DNA of 64,000 nt from Globisporangium splendens (Eukaryota; Oomycota; Peronosporomycetes; Pythiales; Pythiaceae): positions 62,001-126,000 of the forward strand of contig VFIW01000097.1 of the NCBI GenBank assembly GCA_006386115.1, in the 5' to 3' direction. Every line of letters begins with the position of its first letter. Within the stretch, counting starts at the first letter, position 1. The notes under the pieces were generated by a model. The model was not told the origin of the DNA and searched no databases. It was given only the letters and a program-made list of their open reading frames with translations. This document shows, piece after piece, positions 20,523 to 34,675 of the stretch. The position numbers were made by a program, and so were the translations under genes.

Positions 20523-23500
20523 ATGGCGCGGCGGCACGAGAGAGACCGGCGGCGGCGCGTGGCGAGCGTGGTGCTCGAGAGCGCCGACATCAGCGTCGTG
20601 AACCGTGCGACGCTCTCGCTCTGGCACTTCCAGCAGCTCGCGCAACAACTTCTACCAAGCGTCGTGGAGATTGAGGACAGCGGCACAGACACGCTCGACG
20701 TGGCCAACGACGGAGTAGAGACGCCCGAGGACGATGAGAACGACAATTTAAACGAACTGGCTCAAGGTATGGCTGGAGGTGATGGATGCAAACAAACGCG
20801 GAGACACATGGAGCTGGGGGAAGGGATGGACGTTGCGGCGATCGCTTACGAAGTCGATGATACCGAGAGCAGCGAGAGCGAGAGCGATGAAGACGGAAAG
20901 CACGAACTGCTGGAAGACTCGGATGCTGAGATTGAGTTTCACGTGGGGTCTGCAGTCGCGGCCATGATCGCGAACAATACCAGCGGAAGCAGCAAAACTG
21001 GTGGAGACGTTGGAACAGTGCTCAGTGGCGCGCGACTGACCCCGACGTCGGAAGTGAGCGTGGTATACAAACGATATCGCTGCGTGATTTGTCTGGATGC
21101 ATCGCCTTCGACGCTCTCCATCGATCCAGCTACAGGCCGATTGTTTTTGGATATGCTTTATGAATCCGTTGAGGTAAGTACGAGATTGATGACTCGCTTT
21201 GGCAGCTGAGATCTGTGTTTATTAACCGCGTATTGTCTGATGTCCTGCATGTTAGTTGTTTGTATGGTCTCTCCTTGGTCGAATGGCTGTTGGTGACAGA
21301 GAGTTTTCCCCTGAAATCCATCTCTCGGTCATGGTTCAAGGCGCACAGGTTGAATCGTTGAGCGTGCTGGTGCAAGGCTACATCGTAAACCCAGCCAATG
21401 TGGTGCGCCTTCTCCAAATCATCAAGGAGCGCATCCAGCTGATTGAGGACGACTGGGCAGTCAGAGCGCAAGAAGACAACTTTGACAGCGACGCTCATCA
21501 TCATGTAACGCGGGCGAGCTTGTCCTGGATCTTGCAGAATGCGGTGTTTGCACTTAACTCACTTCCTAGCGATGCGGCACCGATCCTCGCGTTGGTCACC
21601 GATGGGGTCGTGGACTTGTTCGACGCGTATTCCTACGATAATTTGCTGATGCAGCTGGTGCGTCATGACGTTCAGTGTCACTTTCTTCGCGTCGGAGGAG
21701 GAGAGAACGCGCCAAACTCGTCCTTCGGTTTTGTCCCAGACGTCGACCTTTTGAGATTCATTGCAGGCACGACAAGCGGCACAGTGTTCGACTTTTTCGC
21801 GTTGCATGAAGCATGCTATGGCCACGCTCGAATCGACAACTTGAAAGAAATGACATCTCTACAGGAAGCGTGCTTTCTTCGAAAATCGAACGTCCATGCG
21901 ATTTCGACTCCAGTATTGACGCTTGATGAACTCTGCTGTACGTCTTTCGATGGTCGAACACTGCTTCCGCTGCGTCCATATCGCATGTGGCGCGAAAAAG
22001 TGCACGAGTATCGAATCTTTGCCGATGCGGAACGGATTATTGAGGCGCGTGTACGTGAAGGGTTTACCATCAATAAAGTGCACGTCAAGACTTCCCAGAA
22101 GCCGGTGATTGACGGGAATCAGAAGAAGTTGTCGGACTCGTTGTCTAGTGGAGAGCCTGGTGCAACTCGAGAAGTGACGAAAATTCTGATTGTTTTCTTG
22201 CTGCAGTGGAAGCAGAACGTGTGGCTCGAGTACGTTGTCTCTTCTACGACAGAAACATCGTCGTCGATCACTGCATCCAGCACTCGTCACCTGAGCACCC
22301 AAGGACTGAGCGCGTCGGGAACTGGTGTCAGTTTTACAGCTCAGAAGACCAATCACTTTCTGGCAAACGAGCAATCTTATGCCGGCAAGTGGAGCGAGTG
22401 GTATGTGAAAGTGAATGTATTGGCGTACTCGGATTTTCTACGAGCGTTTGAAGACTCTGCACAGTCTTCTGCCAGACAGCATCCGGGCATTGCGGGAGTT
22501 GGTTCCGGGTCGCCGTACTTCTTGCATGAATACATTCGCAATGTCCAAGACGTAGACCGAGTGCTTCTTCACTTGATGACGGCAACTGCGGCAGCTATTG
22601 CGCCTGTCGAAGCAAGCAGCCAGTTTTCATTTGGAACTAGTGGACAGAGTTCTGCTCCGGGGCATGGTCGCCAGCAAAACGCTCATCCGGTGTTTAACAT
22701 TATTGGCGAGCTGTCACCGGTACTTTGGCATCGCTGGTTTTACGTTGAGCGCTTTGAGCTTCTTTGCGTGGTGAAAAACGAGCATTGTGAGGAAATTTTC
22801 TATCCAAAAGAAAATCACGATGGGATCGAACGCGGGCGTTCTGTTCAGCACAAAAGGAATAAAGGCGGTAATATCGCGCATCCAACTCGCGGGTTTCTTC
22901 AGCTTCACGGTGGAAGTCCTGTGTATGGGGGGGTCACAATCGGAGTCGAGAAAATTACTGATCGGCTCATGATGACGCTAATGAAGTGGTCATCTCAGCG
23001 ACTTTCGAAGGACCTATTTCTGCGGTTTTTGTTACCAAGTGCGAAAGACAAGAACCTGTTGAAGAATAAAGTGTCTGGATCAGGGGCTTCTAGTACTTCT
23101 GCTCTACCGGTTAAACGGCAACAGCGTAATGCCCAATCCGGTGCAACAAATGGCCAAGGGGAAGAACCGACATCAATCGATGGCGGGAGCAGGTCGTCTC
23201 TTTGCTTCGTGCGCGTTGAAATCAAGAACAAGACATTGTGCGTGGTCCATGTTGCATTTTTCTCGACAACTGCTGCAGCACGAAAACAGACGTTAAATGA
23301 TCTCAAGTCCAGTATCATTGCAGGAGTAAACGACACTCCATCGACCCCCTTGGCGGCAGGTGATGCACCGCCTTCTCAAGCCAAATCTGTGGTCTTATCC
23401 CAACGTTTGATAGGGAGATTGCTGGTAACCCACGACACTCTCCTGTTGCACGATGGTGATCCAAGTAGTGGGTCACATGATCACGAATGGGAGCCGACGA

Positions 23501-26500
23501 GCAACCAAGCTGTCAGTTCTTGCTGCGGCGGCAGTGAGCTGCAGTTGCGAAGTGTTTTTGGTGCGTATATGTGGCACTCAAGCTGGCAGTGGCATATTGC
23601 AAATCCAGCTGCGATGCTAAATGTGATGCGTCGACTGCATGAGGCTCGGATTGGTAGTGGCTTCTGGGTCATGGACTGGAAGATGGATGACGAAGACGAA
23701 GAATCTCCTCCTCAGATCCAAAGCGTTATATTCGGGCGCGAAATACTGATGGAGGATGAAAATGGCAACATCAAGACCTCTCTTGTTCAGTATGGCCTTC
23801 GACGCGTATCGAACACTTGCTTGGTGACAAGTTTCTGGATGGAACCTCAGCATGGCACTGTGAAGACTCGCCTATCCCGTGACGTGGAAAAGAAAGATAC
23901 TTTCCATTGGGGGCTCAAGCACGCTGTTGGTCATGATGTCCCTTTTGAGGGCGCTGAAGTTGCTGCACAAGCCAAAGCAGCTACTGTTGTGTCAACAGAC
24001 CTGGTTCCTGCAGATTCCTTCCGATGCGAAGAAGAGCGACGGTCGATGGAACGAGAGGATGTCAGTGTTGACTGGAATGGCTCAACATATCTCGGCGAGA
24101 ATGAACTACTCCAACTGATTCGTGGATACATCTTCAAGAAGGATCGTCACTTCTTATCATGCCTATACACTTTTGATTGTGTGATGAACTTTCGGGAGAG
24201 TACTCGGCTTTTATCCGAGCATAGCAAAAGTATTGATTGCGTCGTTGGATCTTCGTGGGACGCAGACAAGCACCTGGCTGCGGAAAATGGGGAGCTACTT
24301 CCGCCGTTCAGTACCGCGAGATTGCTCGGAACTGCAAAGAGAAGCTCTGAACACTTTTTGATGTACCTGGATAGCGGAACTGGGAGTCAAAATGCTGCAA
24401 ATGATGAACCTCCTGTCGGCAACAACCCTACAGTCTCCCTTGCAAACGAGCATCTTTACTCAATGCTGGAGCGTACACTCCGTGGATTGAGTGACTGTGA
24501 GGTTTCGTGGACAGATTTTAACGGCGACGAAGTGTCTGGTCAGCCAGTGGATGTCAATGATCACGACGATGAACACCAATTACTCAAGCAAAGAGCAGCA
24601 GATCAGATGCCGCTGTGGTTGAAGAACCAGATATCGTCGTCTGCGCATGGTCAAGTATCGCTCAAGGCGCTCAGTAAAGGCAAGTGTTTTGCGAAGCTGG
24701 TGAGTGCTGATACGGTAGTGCTGGCGTTCTTGCCGTCATTGGATACACTTCAAGTGAAGCATAAAGTACCAGAAAAAATCAAGAAAAGAAGCTTCAGCTC
24801 TGAGGCTCAAGTGTTTGAAAGCCGTAGTTGGTTGACATCGGAGTCGAAGACATTGCAAGGAAGCTTTTCAAGATTGGAAGCGCCAGCACTGGAAGCGGAG
24901 ACAAGCTCTCAGCTTATGCGAATGTCTGTGTCAGCTGATGATATTGTACTTTACCAAGAAAGACGTTTGAGTTTTCGTGAAGGGTACAAATCGTGGCGAA
25001 TGGGTCATCATCAAGGTTCCCGTGATGAAAAGCAAAGCAGCGATCAAGATTTCAATCTTCGTCATACTTCGACCCCAGAAGACCACGAATTTTGTGAAGA
25101 GATCAGTCGGCAGACTGAGTACGGGCATGACTCACATCTACTTATTGAACGAGCGAGTGGCGAGCTTGGATCAGGATTTTTCCAAGTTGCATTCTATGAA
25201 TGTTCTATCGCACGGCTCTCATGCGATAGTTATGACCACGAGACACCAGATCCATCGTGTCTGGATATCTCACAGAGGATCCTGAAACAACTGTTTGCCT
25301 CCAGTGTGTGTTCGAAAAAGGCAGATGAGTTTCCAGTGCCACCTGCTGATAAAAGAGCCCAGAAGAAGTTAACTGTGCGTTCTCCTGCTGGCGTGATGTC
25401 GGCTTCGATTCCTCCTAGTCCAGCTGTGTCACACACTTCAAGCGTAATCGCTTCGCGTCGCTTTCAAAAAAAGGTGAAACTGGCTCATGAGCATAATTTC
25501 TCGCGTGGAGTGTATATTGCGCTGCGAGAAGGCGACAATGTTCAGCAAAGCGACTTGATCCAAGCACTCACAAGCTGCATCGAAGTACCCGTCGATTTGG
25601 ACATTACGCTGCTCTACCGAATGATGCAAGCGTCTTCATCGAAACCTGTGCTACAAGCATTCTCAGCGGGAAATCAACGAGACAACCTGAAGGACAAACT
25701 TGGCAAGTCATTCGAGAAGATTCTGTCATCATCGTTTGTTCCGATCCACGGCACAAAGTACTACTATTTTTCAGGAAGTGAAAATGCCACGTATGATGAA
25801 GGAACAGATGGGGAGCTACACTTCTTGATGGACGATGCTGACGCAGCTTCTGATGACGTGGCTTCGGCATCTGGACCATTGCTAAATGAAGGCGATTCAA
25901 GAATCAGCGCTGGTGCAAAGCAAATCAGTGCGTTCTCTCCGTCTTCCAAGCCACCGTTGCCGAAATCGGTGATGATCACATCGAATGATGGCCAGCAAGA
26001 TCCGCAGCGATCCATGAAGCCAGCGAGACGCTTCAAGGATCATGAACGCCCTCCGCCTGTAAAGACTTTTGCTGAGCTTCCTTCTGGTGAATTGAATCCA
26101 GGTGCTGAGGACGATGCTGAGTTCAACAAGGAGGTAGCTGTGGCTACATCGATGTTTTCAGCGCCATTTTTCTTCCGGTTTGAATGCAGAGAAATTAGCA
26201 ATCCTCGTGACCAAGGAGAGAATGATAATCAACGGGGAGGTGGTGGATCTTCTGTTGATATTCTCCAGCGAAGCGCCAGTACCAAGTCGTTCTTGGATAT
26301 GAGGAAAGAATGGTTGACCAGAAACCAACCGAAGTTACTAGCAGGCTCAGACGGAGAGAGGCACGATAATTCTGAGACACGGATTGGCTCAGTATTGGGT
26401 GGTAAAGAGTCACAGGAAGGTAGCATATCGCAAGTTGCTGAGTGTTTTGGAAATGCTCCAACATGTCGAGTTGCACTTCGACTTATCACCCTCACTCTGC

Positions 26501-29500
26501 GAAACGACCAAGTCTTTCAGCATTCTCGCCAGCAACGTACCCAATTTGACATGGATGATAGCACTCATGGCAATAAATCAACACCATCAAGGGCACAAGT
26601 GATTTCGGCACTGCCACTTTTTCAGCGTCAAGTTCTGAAGCAGGCGCGAAAAGACATCAAGGAATGGTGCAGCGTCGAAGTTCTGAATATTTTGAGATCT
26701 GCGAATAAGATAACTCCATCGATCGGCCAACTTGTTCAGAAGCTGTTCGAAGATCTGCCTCCTCAATCAATCACGAAAGCAGCCTATTCGCTCGATTTTG
26801 TGGCCAGCACTCAAGATGCTCTTGGAAATCCAATCGAGCTATTCAAGAAAGAGCTGGAAGGAGGCGACTTGCTTCATGTGCACGAGTCGAATGGAGTATA
26901 TTTTGTCGTCGAGCGCAAAGGAAAGCACAGAAGTGACCAAGTGGTGTCAACTGACGAATCCGGGTTCGAGATCCCGTTTTGGGCATTTTTTACCGTCGAG
27001 AATGATCATGTTTCTCTTCAGTTGCACCATCCAGATCGTGTTTCGACTGGCACGCAGACATTCGACAGGCTTGGTGTGCTGACTCGGCTGCATTTGGGAG
27101 TCATGTCCGCATGCAAACGTGTGAACCAGTTTCTTCTTCTCCTTCAGCTCCACGAAACGAGAACGTGCAATGGTTTATTACTTCCTGCAAGCAATGATCA
27201 ACTTTCAAGTCCAAGGTCGCCAACGAGAAGAGACTCGGGAAACTCTTTTGGTGTTGGAGTCTCGAAGGAACAGTTTTTCTGGCCGGGGCAATTTCAATGC
27301 GATCTTCAGTATTCGTCGTTTTTCAAGCTGCATGAGAGATTGGCGCCAAGCATTGCACTCAATATGCTGTGCACTTCTGCCTTGGAGCAGTTCCAAGTGC
27401 ACAATCGAAGACATATTTTTGTGTATCGAGATCGGGGAGGACATGTCTTTTACATGAAAATCAGTATCAAGCACGAGACTGCCACAACTCTCGAAAATCC
27501 AGACCGGAAAAGGCTTATTCGCGTCGGGAGTGGACCAGCAATAGGCTTGGTGCCAACGTCAGCTACAGCGTCAAGTGTTGCAGGAATTTTGCTGGAAGTT
27601 TTTGGCGTCTGTGAAGCTAGTGAAGAAATAACGCAAGAACTCTGTCGGGTGCTCGAGAGGAAGCTTGATGAAGCCACGCAGCTGATCCTGATGAAGATTT
27701 TAGCTCGCAACGCCAAGCTCCAGCTTAGCCCTTCAGATATGGCGTTTGTGTGCCCGCCAGGTGGAAAGCCAGCGCAGGTCATCGACTTCCTACTGCCAGA
27801 GAAACTTCACGGGGCAACGACGTTGCTTCAGTTTTTAGCTCAGACTCTGTCGTCAGCGCCTTACATTCGCCATGTGAGCAATGTTGGGCAATCGTTCCGA
27901 CCGCAAAGTGACAATCCCAACGAACTCGTACTGATGCGAAGCGGAAGAAGGCGCTCAACTCTTGGCCTTTTGATAAAGCAGTCGGAAGAAAAACAGCTAG
28001 AAGAAAAATCGAGCAACTCTGCATCACAGGACGCGACTTTGACCCATCCTGCGATGTTTTTCGCAAGTGGCGCGGCCAGCCATGTAGATCAGGGGATGTC
28101 TCCAGAAGTGTTGTCGCCGGTCTTTTTCTCGTCAGTTGCGTCATCTTCCAGCACAAGACCAAGTGCCAGAGTCGCTGCCAAGCCAAATGTTGTGGATCAG
28201 ACGGCGTACGTGCTGAATCTAAATCCCGAGCTACGACTTTCTCCTGGTTTCTTGTCACGCGTTGGCAGAGGCCTTGTGGTCGTCAGAATCGATTTGATTC
28301 ATAACCAACAGGTTGATTATGATCAAAGCGATGAAGACAAAGAGAGCCACCTTGTAAAATCGCTCGAAGGGTTCGATGAAGTGTCGAGGTTTGCGGCGGA
28401 AAGTCTGCGCACGTCTACGACTGGTATTCACCATGTTGTGCGCTGCCAACTTTGGACTCGAGGAAGCATCAACACGAGCGAGCTGAGTCAACTACTAGAA
28501 TCGAATTTGCGTGAAGCAATGCTTGACCATCAGATTGAGACGACGTTAAAACTGCTGTCTGCAGAGCGAAACTCAAATGCTGAAAGCAAGACATTGTCAC
28601 GAGAAGTGCTATACTTGAGCTCACTTTTTGAACGATCTTGCCGGCTTTCGTCTGCTTCGGTTACGAAGCTGCTGCTACCCACGTCGATTGCTTCATGGGA
28701 TATTGAACACGTCGTTGACCAGTTCCAGTCAATCCTAAGATGCGTGCCATCTTACCTGCGACCGGCAGTTTATTCGAAGAAAAAGATTGCTGATGAGTAC
28801 GAGACCCACGCTTCTTCTCACAATTCAAAAACGAAAACACATGGCCAGCCAAAGTGGAAAGATCCAAATCATCGCGACCATTTCCGCTTGGTTGCACGCC
28901 TCGAAGTAGTCCCGTCGGAGTCTTCAAGCGATTTGACCAATTCTCAAAGCAATTCAACGCGAAACTTGCTCCTGGGGCATTCAGAGTCGATTCAATCAGA
29001 TATGTCGGAGCTGGATTCAATGACACATAAGGTGCCTCTCACGTGGACGTCGATGAGCGGCTCAGATTCGAATCTGAATCACCTTATCCAGCCATCGTCT
29101 TCATCGACGGCGTCGGTGTCTCAGCCAGCACAGTTGACAAAAGAGTTTTCTGAAAGTGAACTCTTGCTGTACCCCAACTCTACCACACATGGATCCTCTT
29201 CTGCCTCAAGTTTTGATGGAGTCGTGCCGACATCTCACGAAGGAACCTCTTTCACGAAGCGATCGTTTTATTACGTCATCGATGTTTCGTCGACTGATGG
29301 TGTGCAGTTCTACGGGTACAACATGAGCTCGGCAGTCGTGGATACCCTTTTGGTTCATTTTGCACGAGTCCTCACGTGGTCGAAGCTTCGAGAAAGATTG
29401 CTGCGCAATTTGCTTTTGGAGAAGAGTGGACTGTCTCGAGCTGCACCATTTGGATCAAAGGTTGTGCACCCACGCGACTTGTATGCGGGTGGTGGAGGAA

Positions 29501-32500
29501 GTGCGATGGGAAAGAACTCTTTTGCTTTGCCGACAGATTTCTGTGTGGATTTCGTGGATTTCTGGAGACCAGCGATGGTGATTTTGACTGAAAACACGAC
29601 GCTTCCACGAGTGCTCGATGCGAGCTTGCTTCGGTCAATTGAAGGCAGTTCGCTAGGAAAGTATTTGCGTGAAGCTCACACTTTGGCGTCGGACCGCGCT
29701 GATGCACAGCGTCCGCGAGCAATCAGCAATGTAAGCATCCAAAGCGGTCTTGGTGCGAGCAACGGCCCTCCAGAGCTTCATCGAGAGGTGTCAAGTCAAT
29801 CGTCGTCTCAGCGGAGCACTCGTAGCGATGTTGCTGGTCCACTGAAAAATATGGCGTCACTTAGCAGGGGAGGTTCGTCGTCCGGGCTGAAGGCAGACAG
29901 AACGGTTCCGTCTCCAACAAAACGAGGCATTTCTGGTGGACCACCGGCGTATTCTGGTGGGAACGCAGCAGTAGCTGCCGCAGTCAATCCGCGCATGCGT
30001 GGACATGCTGGAGCAGCAAATGCTCTGTTAGCTGCTCGAGCTCGAGCACGAGGAGCACTGCCTGGGCGTCTGGGCGGTCCAGGGGCAGCATCCAAACCTG
30101 CTACCTCTGGTGACTCGGTTGCTCCGTGGGACTTGCCTCTCACGAATACAAAAGGTCCGATGCTGACTGGTGGCGGTGCTCCAGAGCCGCAAGACGCAGC
30201 TAAGACTTCTACGACTCCAGCGCCAATTGCTATTTCCACAGCCAAGCCGCAGCCGAACGAGCGTCAGAGGCTATCAAATCACCCTGGAACGAGTCGCCCC
30301 GGGATGAAATCGAACAATTCGTCGCAAAGAGATCTCAGCGCTCCAGTGCCTTTGTCACCTGTAAATATGCTTGGCGCTGGCATCCTTCCTGATCAGGGCC
30401 GACACAACTCTTCGAAGGACTTCGCAGGAGTCAGTTTTTCATGGAGAAAGCAATTGGAGTTTGCTTGGGGTCCGAGATTCAAATTTTGTGAGAGCTATGT
30501 GCAATTTCAAGATGAAGACCTGGCCGTAAAAAAGCAAGATGATTCTCGTGAAACCACGACACAGGGCCAGCTTCAGCGTGGATTGAGGAAAAATCCTTTG
30601 CACCACTTTAGTGACGCTTTCCAGAAGCGCTGGCAGGAGTACGAGGCTCGGTCGACGAGTCACACCATCTGCTTGAACCTGTTCGACAAACTCGTGACGA
30701 TGAAACCTGGGGAAGAAATGGAGGAGGCAGTCTCGCTCAATTTTGTCGGTCGCATGATGCAATGCGGGCATCACCTGCTTCACCAACGCTTCCGAGTGAC
30801 TTTTGTGGAGCGATGGGAAATTGTGAAGGTAGATGAAGAATACATGGAAGAAGACATGCAAGATGGGCAATTCCGTGCACTCCAAGCATCAATGGATTTG
30901 GTGAATCTTCTGTCTTACAAGAAAGAGTTTGTTTTCCATGGCAATGAATGCACGATCGCAAACTTCTATACCGAGCACACGGTGCTTGGGATGTGCGCGA
31001 ATGAGGGCGATGCCGTTCGAGAGATGAAGAAGCAGATTATGAAAAACATCTTCCATTTGAAAATGGAAGTTGCGCATGATTTCTACGAGCGATACGCGGT
31101 TCATCTACGATCCCTAGGCTTCCGACACTTGCGTACGCTTTCCAATCAAAACGGGCTTCGACAACCGCCTTTGCCGACGCACTTTTCTTCGACTTCACTG
31201 TCGTCATTGTCAGCTGTGGATTTGGTTGCTTCAGACGGCGAAGGATTCTCGGAATACTTTTACTATTCTAGTAAATCGCCAGGGAAGATGAAAGGATGGA
31301 GTACAAGCTCTCGAGGATCTTCAGCACTTCCACCATCGGTTCTGCTGTTGGAACTCAAGTGTGATCATCACGGAGTGCGTCTTGGCGTGGTGCTTGTCAA
31401 CGAGAGCGACCTCCAGCAGCAAGACCTGGGGTTCCAAAACCGTCTTGAGCCGCCCAGATTGCCTCAGAGCGACAGCGAGAAGAAAGCCGTGTCGGGTGAG
31501 ATGATCAAGACCGTATCCAGTTGGCTGAGAGACACGTTGCGGACTCGTGCAATCATCTACGGGTTCACGATTCGCTTTTTCCAGAAATACCTGATAAAAT
31601 GGTCCAACGACAATCAAGAGCGAACCCAAGCAAGCTCGGCACCTGACATTTTCGCGTTGTCGGCTTCGTCACCCCCGTTCCCAGGGAAGGATGTGCAATC
31701 GTTTCAAAACATTGTCAAGGGTATTCGCTGCTTCCTACACGCGTACCCAGACCCTCCGCCAATGACTTCAGCGGTAAAGGTGTCTTCTGACCGAGCTCAG
31801 CGCGGCAATTTCGTTGCGCCACAGCCAGGAGATAGCCTTTTACGAACAGCAGTCGTCGAGCTGCCGCCAACTCAGCTGCACTCGAACTGCTCCGAGTCGA
31901 TTTTGGTGAAAATCCTGCTGCGATATATCGCGTGCCACGGTGCACGTTACGAGGTTCTGGATCTGATGCAGTTTGGAACGCCAGACGCTGTGGTTTGCCA
32001 TTCTCCGTCGGGAAGCTTTTTCCATCGTCAGGCGCACGCGGGGCAAAAGCCATTTGGCCATGTGCCGTCCCGAACCAATTTCAACGGCTACTCGCTGCTG
32101 ATTACGACGCAGAGCCTCGTGGAAGGATTCGGTCTGCAAGCACAGGACAAGAAACGTCGCAAGAACTGCATCCAGTTGATCCTACTGAAGAGCTCACCTT
32201 CGTCACTTGGTGTTGGCAATGGAGTGCTCCCAGTCGAACGAGCGCTAGTGGAAGCCGAGTACTTTGTGCAAGAGCTCTTCCGCGTCGCAGCGCAGCACTA
32301 TGAGCGCGATCTTCTCTGGTCGCGCTTGCTCTACGATGACACCACCGGTCCTGGTGCGAAGGTGGCGTCGACGCTCGCGTTGCCTCCCAATCATTTCGAG
32401 GTCGAGGTGGGGCCACAACAACTGGAAGAGTGTCTGCGGTTGTCGGTGTGCACTCCATTGGAAGAGATTGACCCGACACTCGCACAGCTCATGGGTGTAG

Positions 32501-32874
32501 ACGGCGTGTGCTGGCAGGAGTTTGCGTTGCGACTCCGGGATCTGTACTCGGACCAACTGCGCGAGTACCAGTTTGAAGGCGAGGAAGCGTGCCATTTCCT
32601 GCTGCTGTGCCCCAACACCCATGACCTGATCATCCACCTGACGTTCGAGATGGAGCAAGAGCCATTGCTGGACTTCGGTTCCGGCGGAGCGAGTGGCGTG
32701 AGCGGAGTCAGCATCAACGGGAACAGCAGCAGCAACAACGGCAAGGTCAAGATCGAGATTTGCCGGCGCGAGGAGCCCCCGAACCGCACGTTTACGTTCG
32801 CCCAGCGGCGCGTGATTTCGGAGTTCGTCAACAGCATCGTGCACTGGCAATGGCGCAGTCTGCTCTACGATTAA
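20523..32874 (+). CDS. SZT2: KICSTOR complex protein SZT2 homologue
   Basis: Two exons, 20523-21173 and 21256-32874, separated by an 82-nt GTAAGT...TTAG intron; the product is about 4,089 residues, longer than the roughly 3,400 of human SZT2. Its N-terminal region matches SZT2: YRCVICLDASPSTLSID, TGRLFLDMLYESVE, SPEIHLSVMVQG, then VLVQGYIVNPANVVRLLQ. The C-terminal part has family-like blocks (LELKCDHHGVRLGVVLVNE, then WLRDTLRTRAIIYGF), and it ends in a short conserved segment. SZT2 holds the KICSTOR scaffold that recruits GATOR1 to lysosomes and restrains TORC1 when nutrients are low. Ser-, Gly- and Ala-rich disordered stretches (about 29,700-30,400) account for some of the extra length. The start at 20418 is an alternative. 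The 11.6-kb second exon is unusually long. Confidence 0.88.
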
Positions 32875-33282
32875 ACGGATTAAGGACGCGTGGCCAAAGA
32901 AAGGAAAGGATGGGATCGAGAAGAATCAACAAATGCGTCGCAGATTAGCTTTATGGTTGCATGAAGTAGGATTGCGCTCTCGCAAAGCGTCGACTTGGAA
33001 AAAAAACTCAAGGTGGGACTAAGGGATAATGCAATTGCACAGTATTCATTTTGCTAATTAGTGTGTTAACCTAACCATCTGGTTATGCATTTCCAGAGAC
33101 CGCCATGCCGACTTTGCTGCGTGTCAAGCGACCTTCTGTCCACCGTCCTGCCTCTGCCACGTTCCCTTCCCAACTGCGCTTCCTCCGCATGCGCTCGCTC
33201 CCCATTAGAGAAGCACGCGCCACGAAGAAGAGAAGCGCTTCGTCCTACTGCACTACAGCAGCGTACCAACAGCAGCAGCAGC
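32875..33282. other. Intergenic, upstream of PDZ gene
   Basis: The frame of the PDZ gene is open from 33085, but that part is Arg/Leu/Cys-rich and unlike the rest. CAG-type triplets (agcagcagcagcagc) precede the ATG at 33283. Nothing else is evident. Confidence 0.4.
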
Positions 33283-34479
33283 ATGGTGATCGCGACACCC
33301 ACTTCGCACGAGACGTACGACATCGTGTGGCGCACCCACGTGCTCGGTCTCAACTTCACGCCGAACGAGCGCGACCTGCCCGTGATCTGCCAGGTGCCAC
33401 CCAACTCGTCGCCCGATGTGCTCCAGTCCCCCGCCGCTGTGGGCGACGTGCTCGTCGCGTTCCAGCTGCACGACCGAGCCATGGAACCGGTCAAATCGTT
33501 CGAGCAGGTGATTGAAGTACTGCAGGACGAAGAACTCCCGATCACGCTGCACTTCCTGTCGCGCAAGAGCGACGTCCCTGAACGATTGAACGCCACGGAG
33601 ATCAGCAGAAGCATCACGTTCACGTGGCAGCCGCAGCAGCCGCTCGGCGTGTCGCTGACAATGGATCCGTGCTCGCTGCACACTGTCATCACGCGCATTG
33701 ACCCGCAGAAGATCTCGCCCGAGTTCATGAAGCTTCACCCCAAGGTGGGTGACGTGCTCGTGAACGTGCGCAGCAGCTACAGCAACGCCGATCTGGACGA
33801 CATGCGCTTCGAGGACATCATCAGCACACTGCGCGAGTTTCCTCGTCCGTCCCAGCTCACGTTTGCGCGTCTCGTGGAGGATCAAGACGCTGCGTCAAGG
33901 TCGCCGCCAGTGAGTCCCACTAACGCGAGCCAGCAGGAAAAGCAGAGGCTGCAGCCTCTCCAAAGACCACAGCAGCCTCACCAGCGCCCCATCCCACTCG
34001 CGTCGCGCCAGAGCTTCCGCATTGACAAGCCTGTGTCCGTCCCCATGTACGATGCCCCCAAGTCCAACCCCATGAATGCTCCTGCGTCTGTCGGCGGCGG
34101 AGACGTCAAGAAAGAGGCGAGCAAGTTCTACAAAGTGATCTACGGTGGCGACCGCGTCGGACTGCAGCTCCGCGATTGCAGCAAGGAAGACTCGGAGAAG
34201 GACAAGCGCGACTTGAAAAAGTCCAAGACCAAGGGCTACAGCGTGTGCATCAAGGAGGTCACGGACCCGAAATCGGCACCAGGTCTCGAGAACGGATCGC
34301 CTGGCGATCTGCTCATGGCGATCGGGCAGCGGGACCTGCAGCTGCTCAGCTTTGAGCAAGTGCACCGCGAACTGGCGCAGATCCACACGCCGACCGAGTT
34401 GCTCTTCAAGAAGAGGACAGTTGCCGGAGGGTCAACGGGCGGCTCACTTGTCGATGCGCTCTTCCTGTTCCTCATTTAA
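33283..34479 (+). CDS. Triple PDZ-like domain protein
   Basis: A 398-residue protein with three PDZ-like modules at about residues 10-105, 110-200 and 285-385. Each has the carboxylate-loop form followed by the GD-LL/LV strand: HVLGLNF with GDVLVAF, QPLGVSLTM with GDVLVNV, and RVGLQLRD with GDLLMAI. A Gln/Pro-rich linker (about 210-280) separates the second and third modules. There is no signal peptide or membrane segment, so it is probably a cytosolic scaffold that binds C-terminal peptides; partners are unknown. The Met at 33283 is chosen because the first module starts soon after it and the upstream frame lacks protein character. It is convergent with the CENPB-HTH gene. Confidence 0.65.
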   Translation: MVIATPTSHETYDIVWRTHVLGLNFTPNERDLPVICQVPPNSSPDVLQSPAAVGDVLVAFQLHDRAMEPVKSFEQVIEVLQDEELPITLHFLSRKSDVPERLNATEISRSITFTWQPQQPLGVSLTMDPCSLHTVITRIDPQKISPEFMKLHPKVGDVLVNVRSSYSNADLDDMRFEDIISTLREFPRPSQLTFARLVEDQDAASRSPPVSPTNASQQEKQRLQPLQRPQQPHQRPIPLASRQSFRIDKPVSVPMYDAPKSNPMNAPASVGGGDVKKEASKFYKVIYGGDRVGLQLRDCSKEDSEKDKRDLKKSKTKGYSVCIKEVTDPKSAPGLENGSPGDLLMAIGQRDLQLLSFEQVHRELAQIHTPTELLFKKRTVAGGSTGGSLVDALFLFLI

Positions 34480-34675
34480 GAGTTTGTTTACACGTAAGCA
34501 AGGTCAAGCGCGTCTATTGCTTGAGCGAGAGGCGTCCAGTTTTTTCATCCATAATTGAGTACAGCACGTGGTAAAGTTGATGGCAAATACTGTCGTTTAT
34601 GTTGTCGGCCACCATTGCATTCTCGTTTTTCGTGGCGCGCAATCCCACCTATATGATCCGACACCAGATTACAAT

